From: Steromphala cineraria
Lineage: Eukaryota > Mollusca > Gastropoda > Trochida > Trochidae
Assembly (NCBI GenBank): GCA_916613615.1
Contig: OU744730.1
Coordinates: 29,200,882-29,264,881, forward strand
Direction of reading: 5' to 3'
DNA length: 64,000 nucleotides
Made by a program: the position numbers and the translations under genes. Below the pieces are notes generated by a model. It was not told the origin of the DNA. It did no database searches and was given only the letters and a program-made list of their open reading frames with translations. Below are positions 37,231-47,340 of the stretch, in pieces (position 1 is the stretch's first letter; the number at the start of each line of letters is the position of its first letter).

Positions 37231-37384
37231 TGCTACATCAGAGTATATGTCTCCGCGTGATTCAAATTCACCAATGGGAGTGTTATTTGATAATAAATCT
37301 GATTCCCATTGCAGGCTCCCGCTAAGCTCCAAATCGCGCTCTCTTAGATTCCCACGAGCGACATCACTAGACAACAGTGTATGG

Positions 37385-37530
37385 AGTTCGAAATAGTTTG
37401 ACTGACAACAGACAGGCTATAAATAGCGCTGAGTAACCACCCGTCAGCGATACGGCTGAATACCGTAGCAGGATATCAGGGGATAGGTTGTAGCATAACG
37501 CGAGGACATATACGCTGATGTAGCAGGATG
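37385..37530 (+). promoter_or_regulatory. TATA-containing promoter-like segment in block D
   Basis: A perfect TATAAATA at 37418-37425 is preceded by GACAGG and followed by GCGCTGAGTAACCACCCGTC. The block D partner (43512-43660) keeps the flanking bases nearly unchanged but has TATTAATA. The downstream 80-codon frame at 37528-37770 runs into the TGACGTCAC repeat family and is not a recognisable protein. It could be the core promoter of a lost gene or of a mobile element. Weak call. Confidence 0.25.
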
Positions 37531-37822
37531 AGTGAAAAATTTAGAATACACAATTTTCAAGGAAGGTGCTACTTCTCCTGTGATACAAGTATTTCCCTGA
37601 CGAGAGCGGGTATGTCACGAGTCATAAAGATAGATGGTCATGGATATGTAAAATGTTTACCATACATGTACATAAAGGTTGATTGCCTGCCGTCAGCACA
37701 TTTTGAGTCAGCATTTTTAGAACCAGAGTCATGTGCGAGCTGTGACATCAAAGCATTGTTAATTTTGTGACGTCACAATGAAAAATATAGTTAATTGCCC
37801 AAGGGCATTGTATGGAGTAAAT

Positions 37823-38262
37823 GATTAATAACATGACAAATCTGTACATGACTGTAGTTCTTACAGACATTTGCAAATAGTGTTCAATCAATTTCAAGGA
37901 TCAAATTTGAACGCCTTGAACGATGTGAGGCAAACATTGGTTGATATTTGGAAAGATAGTCCACACGCCTTTTCTCTACCTTGGAGGAAAGCCTTCGTTT
38001 ATTACTCTATTACTGATACGTGAACATATCACCGACCAGAGATGTTTATACGTTATTTTGACAATCATCAAGGTCAACCTTTCTTCTACCTCTAAATGTA
38101 ACCTATTAATGAAACCACTCACATCGAGGAATAACAGTATTTCACAGATTAAAGAATTGTTGCGCTCAACAATTAACTTGCCAGACAAAAACAGACCGGA
38201 TGAGGATAATCGACATGCATATAGCTGCATCAAGATAATTTTTAATACGCCTTGGCTGGAAC
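37823..38262. repeat. Duplicated block E, copy 1 (start)
   Basis: About 38030-38230 matches 60345-60560 (AAGGTCAACCTTTCTT, TAACTTGCCAGAC). The homology resumes beyond the MITE at about 38690-38935 (60740-61050). No coding sequence is evident; the 99-codon minus frame here is not conserved in the partner. Confidence 0.6.
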
Positions 38263-38545
38263 ATTCTCTCCCCACAAAAGCAGATCAATTCATGTTGATT
38301 TAGCCTCTGTTATATTACGCCGAATTTGTGGGATAGAATGGGTGATGCCTGATTGGAGGCAATCAAAATTATTTCGCTGTTCTCAAATCATAATTTTATT
38401 TTATTTGAATTGTCATTTGATAACGAAATTCAAATTTATTGTATTGAAAGTCTTTTCCGCCAGGGGAAACTGCCGGAACCCACGAATTTCGGCGTAATAG
38501 AACAGAGACTGTATCAACTTTGATCTGCCTCTGTTGGGAGAGAAT
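38263..38545. mobile_element. MITE family 1, copy B
   Basis: Ends ATTCTCTCCCCACA and GTTGGGAGAGAATAT, with the same internal landmarks as 31277-31623. It sits inside block E copy 1; the partner at about 60560 shows no such insert. Confidence 0.75.
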
Positions 38546-39223
38546 ATAATGTAAATAGCATCTGTTACAGAAACGAACCTTTTTGCTTGATAGAGATAGG
38601 ATTATTGTAAAAACTCATCTGATAAAATACGTCAATGTAGTTTATGCAACTTTCACAAATCGATAACGATTCTAAATCAAGTTCATTTCAAATTATATGC
38701 AGAGATTGCTTTTCATTTCCTCCATAACATTTTTTATTTTTTTATTTGATATATTATCTAATTATTATAACCTGATTTAATAATAATAAAAGGATGTATG
38801 ATGTATTATGATTTACTAACAGTGCTAATGAAAGTTTGCTGCATCTCGTATTAAAGAGGATATTTTAAAAACATTTTAATATATACTTGCAAAACTAATA
38901 TCAATCAGATATTTTACAGTGACAATGTTTTGTTAATCCAAGTTGGTAAAATACATGACATATAGTAATAAATACAAAAAACTACATTTATGTCGTTGAA
39001 TACGCTGAAAAATGGCACCATTTATAGTTTCAATAAAGTTTAAAACATAAATATCGTTGTTTGTCAAACAGCCTTTTTCCACGTATCTTTCCAGAAGTGT
39101 TATTATAAATTACTGTCTTTACCTCGGGGGAACATAGTTTGGCTTTCAAGGTCAAAAGTCAAGGTCAGGAAACAGACAGGTGTGAATAGGAATAGTATTG
39201 AGAGACCTTATCTGGTATTATCA
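38546..39223. other. Non-coding, continuation of block E
   Basis: Contains the second half of block E homology (AAGAGGATATTTTAAAAACA and nearby). No gene. Confidence 0.5.
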
Positions 39224-39670
39224 TCATTCAATCAATTCTTTATTTCAGTATGTAGGCCATCGGGCCCATATACATATTTTCATTTATCATTATAAACAAA
39301 TATTTACACGCCCACATGCATGTATTTACATGTTCAATTATGTACATAAGTAGATATATAATATAAAATGGTACATCAAATAAAGAGTGTAATAAATGAT
39401 AAATCAAATAATATAATTTAGTTTTATATTGTTATCATTCTTGTAATAATTTGCATCTCCGTTCGTATGCGTTCTTGATATAGAGACTGAGCATTTTCAT
39501 AGTATGGACATTATCAGTCGAAAGTAGTTTCTTAAAACTGGACATATTTGATTTAAAGTCATACGGTAAATATTCACAACGTAAATCATCATACTTGGGA
39601 CAGATACATATAAAATGATATTCATCTTCTACACCTACATTACAAATAGGACATATTCTTAAATTAAATC
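39224..39670 (-). mobile_element. LINE 3' fragment with ORF2 C-terminus
   Basis: Read on the minus strand from 39670, the frame encodes the end of a non-LTR retrotransposon polyprotein: a CPICNVGVEDEYHF cysteine/histidine segment, CPKYDDLRCEYLPYD, then NAYERRCKLLQE before the stop. After it come a 3' UTR with GGCCCGATGGCCTACATACT, an AATAAAG signal and an A/T-rich end. This CPxC...EDExHF...CP.Y..LR pattern is typical of LINE C-termini. The element is heavily 5'-truncated and inactive. Confidence 0.75.
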
Positions 39671-39760
39671 ATTGATGTTTTCCCGTCTTTGTGTAGTCCA
39701 TTAATTGACATATTGACATATGCATAAATATTCGTTACTTAAGAAACCTGTTGCTTTTAA

Positions 39761-40115
39761 AGGGGCAGTAGCACGTTTTTTGATAATTTTATATTTTGAA
39801 TATTTCACTGATGATTGTAAGTTATTGCTAAATGTATTATTTTGACAGTGTCAAAAATCGCATTACATTAGCCAATCATCCATTGTCAGAGGACAAAGTA
39901 TCAAGATTCACATAAAATCTGTTGGCAGCCATTTTTTGTGAACACCTTTAATTCATTTTGTGTAAGGAAAAGGAATCGCATGGCGAAACATAACATTATA
40001 TTTTTGAATTATTACTGCTTCATTTAGTTTAATTACATTGTCTTTTAATTGGAACCATTAATTTTCATTTTCCTGACATCACCTTATATTCCCCCTAAAA
40101 CGTGCTACTACCCCT
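39761..40115. mobile_element. MITE family 2 (TTAA target), copy 1
   Basis: 355 bp, with AGGGGCAGTAGCACGTTTT at the left end and its complement AAACGTGCTACTACCCCT at the right, flanked on both sides by TTAA (39757-39760, 40116-40119). The TTAA duplication is the hallmark of piggyBac-type and some Kolobok-type elements. No coding capacity. Confidence 0.85.
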
Positions 40116-40576
40116 TTAAGGTGTTTACATGTTTTATGCAATTGAGGGTACAGTAGTAGACGTTACAAATATATCAATGATTTAATGGTAATAAAGTTGA
40201 ATCGTTGACAATGCTACAAAGTGTAGTTAGTAAAGCTATGTTCTTATAAACTACCGAAAACTTGCTAGTGCTATAGCAATTTTATCCTTTTGAAAGATGT
40301 ATTAAAATACCAGCAAAATGCATTTATCTTCAACATTAATTTGACAGACACGCATGTCATTTACATCAAATTACCTTTTACTTGTGTTCCCAGATTTACC
40401 TTAAACAATCTTTGACATTTTAACTCTGTTACTTTTGATATATCCAGGGAAACGGTTAAATAAGAAATTTGTGAGCAAGTACTTTCACTACACAACTTAG
40501 TATATTGATTAATTTTAATTTAATCGATCTAACGATCTCATTCTGTGACGAGCAGTATGCATTTTGGGTGTATCCA
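40116..40576. other. Non-coding stretch, nothing recognised
   Basis: No gene or repeat recognised. Confidence 0.4.
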
Positions 40577-40931
40577 ATTCTCTCCCAATAGAGGCAGATC
40601 AAGTCATGAAATGTTTATACAACCCCTGTTCCATTACGCCGAGTTTGTTTGATAGAATAGGAGATGCCTGTTTGGGGGAAGTCAAAGTTAGTTGTGCAAT
40701 TAGCGATACTGTTCTTAAATCATCATTTTGACTACCGAATCAAGGCAACGGCACTGTGTTATGAATCACCTTTTCCATTCGAGAAGCGTTGTCATTTGAT
40801 AGAGAAATTCAAATGGATTATGGTCCTTGTTTTCCGACAGGGGAAACTGGCAGAACTCACCGATTTCGGCGTAATATAACAGAGGCTGTATCAACATTTC
40901 TTGACTTGATCTGCCTCAGTGGGGAGAAAAT
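40577..40931. mobile_element. MITE family 1, copy C
   Basis: Ends ATTCTCTCCCAATAGAGG and CCTCAGTGGGGAGAAAAT; the interior is shared with copies A, B and D. Confidence 0.75.
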
Positions 40932-41502
40932 GATTACAGTACAGTACAATGACGAACATGGGCGTGGCTGAATACTGTCGAATGAAACCAATTGCACAGG
41001 TTTCTTTTACCAGTGCTATGCTTCCATCGCTAGGGTATGTACAGTCATTTGCATCAGCTGAAGGTTGAATCCAATTGCTAATTGATCTCATATCTCGAAT
41101 CTGATTGAATGTTTTTTCTCATGAGGATCCATACCGTAGTTAATTCTAGATTCTGCTTGATTGATGAGGAGTCAAAGAGATAGAATTAATTTTATTGCGA
41201 TGTGATGATTACATCGAATTTTACCACTTCATAGAAATACATGTAGCAAGATGTTACTGTAACTTGACTTGTGACAAACGTACCTTAATGCTAATATGAG
41301 CGGTGTATCTGTTGTGAGGTAAGCTTAAACCTGTGTACACTTCTAACAACCCCTTATGCTAAAATATGTTTCTTGACCAAACGTCTGTCAGCCTTTGAAA
41401 TCTACCACTTATCGCTAACAAAGAACTGTTATTTCTACCAGTCATAAAACTAAGGAACACATCTAACATAGCTAAATGTTATCAAACTTAGTAGACTTTT
41501 AG
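40932..41502. other. Non-coding stretch, nothing recognised
   Basis: The 66-codon minus frame across 40891-41091 includes MITE end sequence and has no motif. No gene supported. Confidence 0.4.
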
Positions 41503-41676
41503 CTCATATGGCCTGTAAGGCCCAATGGGGTTATGGCATGGGCCACACCCTTAAAACATATGTTCATCTTCTTCTGTAGAAGCATAAGGCCTAGAAAACT
41601 GAAACTTTGTGTACAGACTCCTTGACTAGTGAGGTTGATAAATTGTAGCTTTGATGGCCCTTTGTCCCCTTTTCAT
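41503..41676. repeat. Truncated AGCTCATCTGGCC-family repeat
   Basis: AGCTCATATGGCCTGTAAGG leads directly into a single tail unit (GGCCTAGAAAACTGAAACTT). A short relative of the array at 35241-36220. Confidence 0.75.
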
Positions 41677-41679
41677 AAC

Positions 41680-43957
41680 TTGAAACGTAGTTCAAAAAAA
41701 CTTTTTTTAAACATGTTCAGAAATTAAATCTCAAACTACGTTTAGTTCTTCTCAAGTCTGTGCCTAGGTTTTGAATGTTGATAACTACAAACAAAACTAA
41801 GTTTAAGTACATTTTACTTCGCTAAACCCCGGCCCATTCTTGATCACAACGTTTATAGACGCAAGTGTGACTGGGGTTTGAGATACACAATTCGGGTGAA
41901 AATATCATACATGTGTCTTGTGTGTTGACCTCATTTGCATAAATCTAAAGACTATACTTGATTTCTTTTTGACTATTTAAGCTAGCTGGTTCTTCTCCTA
42001 TAAAACCCACTTTGAAAATATTCCCCAATCACAAATATAAGTTTCTAGACAGAGGGTCTAGATTTATGAAGATACTTCCACAAACATATTTTCTATTATT
42101 TCCGGATATACTTTAGTTCCCTTTTACAGTTATCTAATATACATTGTTAATGTTAGCTATAAGTATGAATAAATAATAGTTTTCTTAAATTGATTGTGTT
42201 TAATTTAATACAAATTGTGTCCGCATTGACAATACTGGAATAAAGGAAGGGGTGATAACATGACATTAACCGTTAGATTTAAAGGGGCAGTAGCACGTTT
42301 TTATGGGAACATAAGGTGATTTCAGAAAAATGAAAATTAATGGTTCTTATCTAAAGACAATGTATTTAAACTGAATGAAGCAGTAATAAATCAAATATAT
42401 AATGTAAAGTTAAGCCATGCGATTCCTTTTCTTACACAAAATGAATTAAAGGTGTTCACATAAAAATGGCTGCCAATGGATTTTATGTGAATCTTTATAA
42501 TTTGTTCTCTGACTGTGGATGATTGGTTTGTGTAATGAGATTTGTGACACTATCAAAGTTAAACATTTAGCATTAACTTACAATTATCAGTGAAAAATTG
42601 AAAATATTAAATTGTCGAAAAACGTGCTACTGCCCCTTTAAGAAATAATGAATATAAATCTTCTGTGTGATCTTTCATTGAGGATAATTTATTTTTCTTT
42701 CTTTTACTAATACTTTAAAGCTAGTAATGTAGATCCCCACCCTCATCAATAAACCTCTGTACATCGTTTCTATTTCAGATTTAGAAAACACTCACTAACA
42801 ATTTGTATTATGTACAATAAGAATTATGTACATAAAATAGCTAAAACAGTAGACAAATGATATCAATTTTATTTTATTTTGCATCAATTTGCCATATGAA
42901 GTCAGAAATAATTATAAACAATTTTAATACTGATAATTTTGAAAGTATTACTTTTAACATTTAAATTTCACACATATTTCAATTTTTTACATAAACATAT
43001 ATACTCCTATGTCTACTCTATTTTGAAGAATGGCAAAACATTTGATGGTATTCAAAACTTAGACGTTTTATCTTCTGCATGGACCTTTATGATCAACTGA
43101 TGTGTTCCTGAAATGAAAATTAAAACATTAGAACTACAAAATAGTCATGTCAACAAGCAAACGAAACTTCCCTATCTGCGAACGTTGAAAAACATGCATA
43201 ACTCTACATTTTATGCTTAATACATTGTAAGATATGTGTTATACGTGAGACTGTTATATCAATGTCATGGTATCATACATACTATCGTTCAAACATATGT
43301 GCCTTGCACGTTTTTGGGGTAATACAATGTGATGTCAGGAAAATGAAAATAAATGACTCCAATTGAAAGGCAATGAATTTAACTAAATGAAGCAGTACAA
43401 AAAATATAATTTCAAGTTCAGCGAAATGAAGTAAAAGTGTTCACACAAAAATGGCCGCAAATAGACTTTATGTGTTTATTTGTTCTCTGAGTATGGATGA
43501 TTGGTTTGTGTAATAATGGAGTTCGAAATAGTTTGACTGAAAACAGACAGGCTATTAATAGCGCTGAGTAACCACCCGTCAGCGATACGGCTGAATACCA
43601 GAGCAGGATATCAGGGGACATGTTGTAGCATAACGCGGAGACATATACGCTGATGTAGCAGGATGAGTGAAAAATTTAGAATACACAATTGTCAAGGAAT
43701 GTGCTACTTCTCCTATGATACAAATATTTCCCTGACGAGAGCGGGTATGTCACGAGTCATAAAGATAGTATGTCATTGACATGTAAACTGTTTACCATAC
43801 ATGTACATACAGGTTGATTGCCTGCCGTCAGCACATTTTGAGTCAGCATATTTAGAACGCAAAGTCATGTGCGAGTTGTGACATCAAAGCATTGTTAATT
43901 TTGTGACGTCACAATGAAAAATATAGTTAACTGCCAAAGGGCATTGTATGGAGTAAA
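41680..43957. repeat. Duplicated block D, copy 2
   Basis: Matches 34567-37822. It contains a MITE family 2 insertion at 42283-42637 that is absent from copy 1. Confidence 0.8.
42283..42637. mobile_element. MITE family 2, copy 2, with visible empty site
   Basis: 355 bp, exactly the length of the copy at 39761-40115, with TTAA at 42279-42282 and 42638-42641. The other copy of block D reads GTTAGATTTAAGAAATAAT at about 35180-35200, a single TTAA with no insert. This proves the boundaries and the target duplication. Confidence 0.92.
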
Positions 43958-44017
43958 TTCATTCCCAATATTGAGCGATTGTAGGTATATATTCGAGTGA
44001 TAACCAAAACATTTATC

Positions 44018-44067
44018 ACATATGTATGGTCACACACCATACTGTCAGTTCACTACAGCGTGTTCAG
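44018..44067 (+). mobile_element. LINE fragment, left of nested insertion
   Basis: The sequence ends CTACAGCGTGTTCAG, encoding LQRVQ, the start of the conserved LQRVQN.AAR motif that lies just after the RT domain in many LINEs. The remainder of the motif lies across the inserted element at 46656. A one-base indel upstream breaks the frame (YGHTPYCQFT). Confidence 0.65.
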
Positions 44068-46649
44068 TATGGAAGGGGATGTGTGCCAAAAATGAAATCA
44101 TGTACACTCGTAACTCGCAAGATGTAACATGTCGTTCTCAACCATGCAATTCTCGAAAAGACAAGTCCAAGCGTGCAAAACTAACATTTCAATCCTGTAA
44201 AATTCAACTTGCTGTTCTCAACTTTACAAAGTTGAAATGTAATTCAAGAATTGTCAAAAGACAAAACCCGATTTTCTATTTTGAATAGGAGTAATATTCA
44301 CAATAAGCAATGCTATACGTTACGTTTCACATATGGAAAATGGAAAATGGAAAATCAAGAGTTGTAAAATCAGCTTTTTAAAACAGACTTTTGCATTTCG
44401 AGTTTTACACGATTGCAATGTACATGATTTCGCATTGACGGGGGATGTGTGCCAAAAGTGATATGCTATGCTTGATTCGTTAAAGCAAACATTTGACCGG
44501 CGCGCGCTGATTCTGCAACAGGCACGAGAAAGGAACAAGTTTATTTTATGTAAGCGGCTGACCTGGCTAACCGAAACAAATACCCAAATGACAGAATAAC
44601 TGACCAATGTACGTTTTAAGCATAAGCGGGCGTATATATAGCGTTCATTCTTTCCGTTCATCTTCTGTCTGGCCGTCACAAAATTTGTCCGTAGCATATC
44701 TCAAAAACTATACCTACTAGCTTCACCAAATTTCATACACTTATCAACCATGATACCTAGATGTGCCTTTTGGAGGTTAGACTAAAAACAATTATTTTTG
44801 CAGTTTCCATGGATATATGACTAAAAAAGTTATTCGATGATAAATTTCTTTGATATATACATCTCAGCTTCACCCAATTTTCCACACATGTCAATCATGA
44901 TTTTGGTTATGCCCTTAAAAGGCTTTGAAAGTTAAACAATATGTGAATTTTCTTTTCTGTGTTTTTTTTAACATGACTAACAAAGTGACTCAAAATATGT
45001 TTGTCCTCAGCACATCTCGTAGAATTTTAAGATCACTATCTAAAATTTGAAACAAAGATCAACCACTATTCCCTTTTAATGGTAAAATCTATTAATGAAG
45101 ATAGTTTTGTGGTTTCAGTTCAAAGGAGACTTACACAATGACGTACCTTCAAAACTGTATACTAAACAATCATAAACTTTAAACAATGTTTATCAATTCT
45201 ACTGTTTGAAATTCTTTGAACAAAGTTGGAAGCGGGGCTATGTGAACTCTGCTCGGTTCCTCACTTGTTGATTAAAGTAATCCAACAATCTGGTTATTGT
45301 TGTGAGGGTAATATTTGTATGTCACTATTTTAGCATTCTCTCCCCAAAGAGGCAGATCAAGTCATGAAATATCAATACAGCCTCTGTTCTTCTATGCCGA
45401 CTTTGTGGGATAAAATGGGAGATGCCTGATTGGAGAAAATCAAAGTTATATTTAAAATTTGCGCAACCAGCGAATTATTTTGCGCCGGGGGAAACTGCCA
45501 GAACCCACGGATTTCGGCTAGTTAGAACAGAGGTTGTATCAACATTTCATGACTTCATTATGTGGGGAGAGAGTGCTATACTGGAACTTATATATCAAGT
45601 TGAATATCAAATGAATAAAAAATGAGATTTTTATGATGACTGGCTCTTGTTTTTATATTTGAAAGTGAGAAGCACAACCACGTAATTTGTAAGTGAATGT
45701 AACTTAAAACTGAATAAACTTTCACGAAACTAAATCTTAAATCTATTTTGGTATATAATATCGCAATGATGAAAATGTATGCATTTTTGAACATTTTTAC
45801 TCTTACTTAAAGTGGTTTACAAAATAAATATATGTCAAAATCGGTGGGGTAGGAAGAGTATTGCATTCATTGCTACTTGTATGGCATAAAAGTTCAAAGG
45901 TATTTTACATATATACCCAATTATACATAGTTATCGCTTCAATTTCGAATAATCACTAAAATTTATTGTTGATAAGAATATTCAATGCAGTCATACATTT
46001 ACTGTCTTTTAAGTTGAATATTTTTGTTTAATTTTTTATGTCCATTTTATATAAAAATCAACAATGGTCAAGCTAGCAATATCTGGAATGACGATATGCT
46101 TTAAATGTAAATTGGCCTGTTATTCTCATTTATGTATTTGTTTAGGTTAGCCAGGTCAGCCGCTTACATAAAGTAAACTTGTTCCTTTCTCGTGCCTGTT
46201 GCAGAATCAGCGCGCGCCGGTCAAATGTTTGCTTTTACGAATCAAGCACAGCATATCATTTTTGGCACACATCCCCCGTCAATGCGAAATCGTGTACATT
46301 GCAATCGTGTAAAACTCGAAATGCAAAAGTCTGTTTTAAAAAGCCGATTTTACAACTCTTGATTTTCCATTTTCCATTTTCCATATGTGAAACGTAACTT
46401 ATAGCATTGCTTATTGTGAATATTACTCCTATTCAAAATAGAAAACCGGGTTTTGTCTTCTGACATTTCTTGAATTACATTTCAACTTTGTAAAGTTGAG
46501 AACAGCAAGTTGAGTTTTACAGGATTGAAATGTTAGTTTTGCACGCTTGGACTTGTCTTTTCGAGAATTGCATGGTTGAGAACGACATGTTACATCTTGC
46601 GAGTTACGAGTGTACATGATTTCATTTTTGGCACACATCCCCTTCCATA
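44068..46649. mobile_element. 2.58-kb non-autonomous element with 505-bp TIRs
   Basis: Terminal inverted repeats at 44068-44572 and 46145-46649 are near-identical, with outer ends TATGGAAGGGGATGTGTGCC. The element is flanked by GTTCAG on both sides (44062-44067, 46650-46655), and removing one copy restores the LINE reading LQRVQNKAAR. The interior has no transposase. It holds TTTCCGGAG-type repeat units (44690-44930) and a MITE family 1 copy (45335-45574). A 6-bp target duplication with long TIRs is found in several superfamilies. TAT termini with 6-bp duplications would fit IS3EU-type elements, but this is not decided. The matching frames on opposite strands in the two arms are TIR shadows. 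Confidence 0.88.
45335..45574. mobile_element. MITE family 1, copy D, nested inside the TIR element
   Basis: Ends ATTCTCTCCCCAAAGAGG and TGTGGGGAGAGAGTGCT, with GGGAGATGCCTGATTGGAG and GGGGGAAACTGCCAGAAC inside. A shortened member of the family. Confidence 0.75.
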
Positions 46650-46655
46650 GTTCAG

Positions 46656-47156
46656 AACAAGGCGGCACGTGTCGTGTCTCGTACCAGACGGCGTGAACAC
46701 ATAACGCCAATCCTGAAGAGCTTCATTGGCTTCTGGTGAAGTACAGAATCAAATACAAAGTACTGTTGCTAGTTCATAAATGTCTGAACAATCTTGCACC
46801 TAGATATCTCTCTAGCATGTTGGTAAAATACCAACCGAACAGAAGTCTGCGATCTGAAGATCAATGCCTCCTGAAACTACCTTCATCAAAATCTCGCACC
46901 TACGGCCATCGATCGTTCCAAATTGCTGGACCTTGCCTATGGAATAAACTACCCATTCAGTTGAGATCTGTTGAAGACCTGGACTGCTTCAAGTCACATC
47001 TGAAGACTTGGTTATTCCAAGAAGCATTCCCTTCGTAATATGTGATTAAATGTGACTTTTCTTTGTAGCTTTACTCAAAGCGCTGCTGAGCAGTGACAAT
47101 GTTGCTGGAATCAGCGCTATACAAATGTTTTCATGTATGTATGTATGTTAGTATGT
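46656..47156 (+). mobile_element. LINE 3' end (post-RT C-terminus, 3' UTR, ATGT tail)
   Basis: Continuation of the LINE interrupted at 44067. The frame reads NKAARVVSRTRRREHITPIL. After a shift at about 46725 it continues as the frame starting at 46736 (YRIKYKVLLLVHKCLNNLAP, then PCLWNKLPIQLRSVEDLDCF, then KTWLF) to TAA at 47036-47038. The short 3' UTR contains AATCAGCGCTATACAAATG and ends in an ATGT microsatellite, typical of CR1/L2-like LINEs. The element is truncated, lies on the plus strand opposite to the Kazal gene, and sits just downstream of that gene's last recognised exon. Confidence 0.8.
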
Positions 47157-47252
47157 ATTTGCACTAAGGATTGTTCCTCATTAATATAAAAAAGTAAGTA
47201 CTACCAAGCAGGAAGGATTAAGATTTACCAAAATACTAAAATATCTACTTAC

Positions 47253-47340
47253 GCACAACCTGCGAGACATGGATTATTGTAGGTTTTTCCGTCCTTGCCA
47301 CAGACACGGTCAAGCATTTTGTCACATTTACAAGGTTCGG
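47253..47340 (-). CDS. Kazal exon A of the old, diverged module (K6)
   Basis: 88 bp bounded by TTATCACAG at the acceptor and GTAAGT at the donor, with start phase 1 and end phase 2, exactly as in the five tandem modules. The peptide has C-x-C, seven residues to the third Cys, and the near-perfect Kazal core VCGKDGKTYNNPC followed by LAGC. The second residue after the second Cys is Lys (CDKML), predicting a trypsin-like P1. The C3-C4 spacing is the canonical ten. Its partner exon B, expected about 400 bp downstream, is not found; a LINE with a nested TIR element lies there instead. Confidence 0.88.

Larger units (their letters stand above)
34567..37822. repeat. Duplicated block D, copy 1
   Basis: Matches 41680-43957 in order with moderate divergence. 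This copy has an extra 1.2 kb (about 35238-36425) made of the AGCTCATCTGGCC repeat array and lacks the TTAA-flanked MITE present in copy 2 at 42283-42637. Confidence 0.8.

Noticed and set aside
37528..37770. 80-codon plus frame downstream of the TATA-like site
   Set aside because: Most of it overlaps a dispersed repeat family with TGACGTCAC, and the paralogous copy at about 43664 is interrupted by a stop after about 38 codons.
40891..41091. Minus-strand sequence starting TTCAG then CTGATGCAAATGACTGT as another Kazal exon
   Set aside because: The acceptor and first codons resemble Kazal exon A, but the cysteine spacing does not fit and the CGxDGxTY core is missing.
44022..46710. Similar cysteine-rich frames on opposite strands in 44.0-44.7 and 46.2-46.7 kb
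   Set aside because: They lie in the two arms of the 505-bp terminal inverted repeats, so their similarity is at the DNA level. They have no domain and start outside the element.
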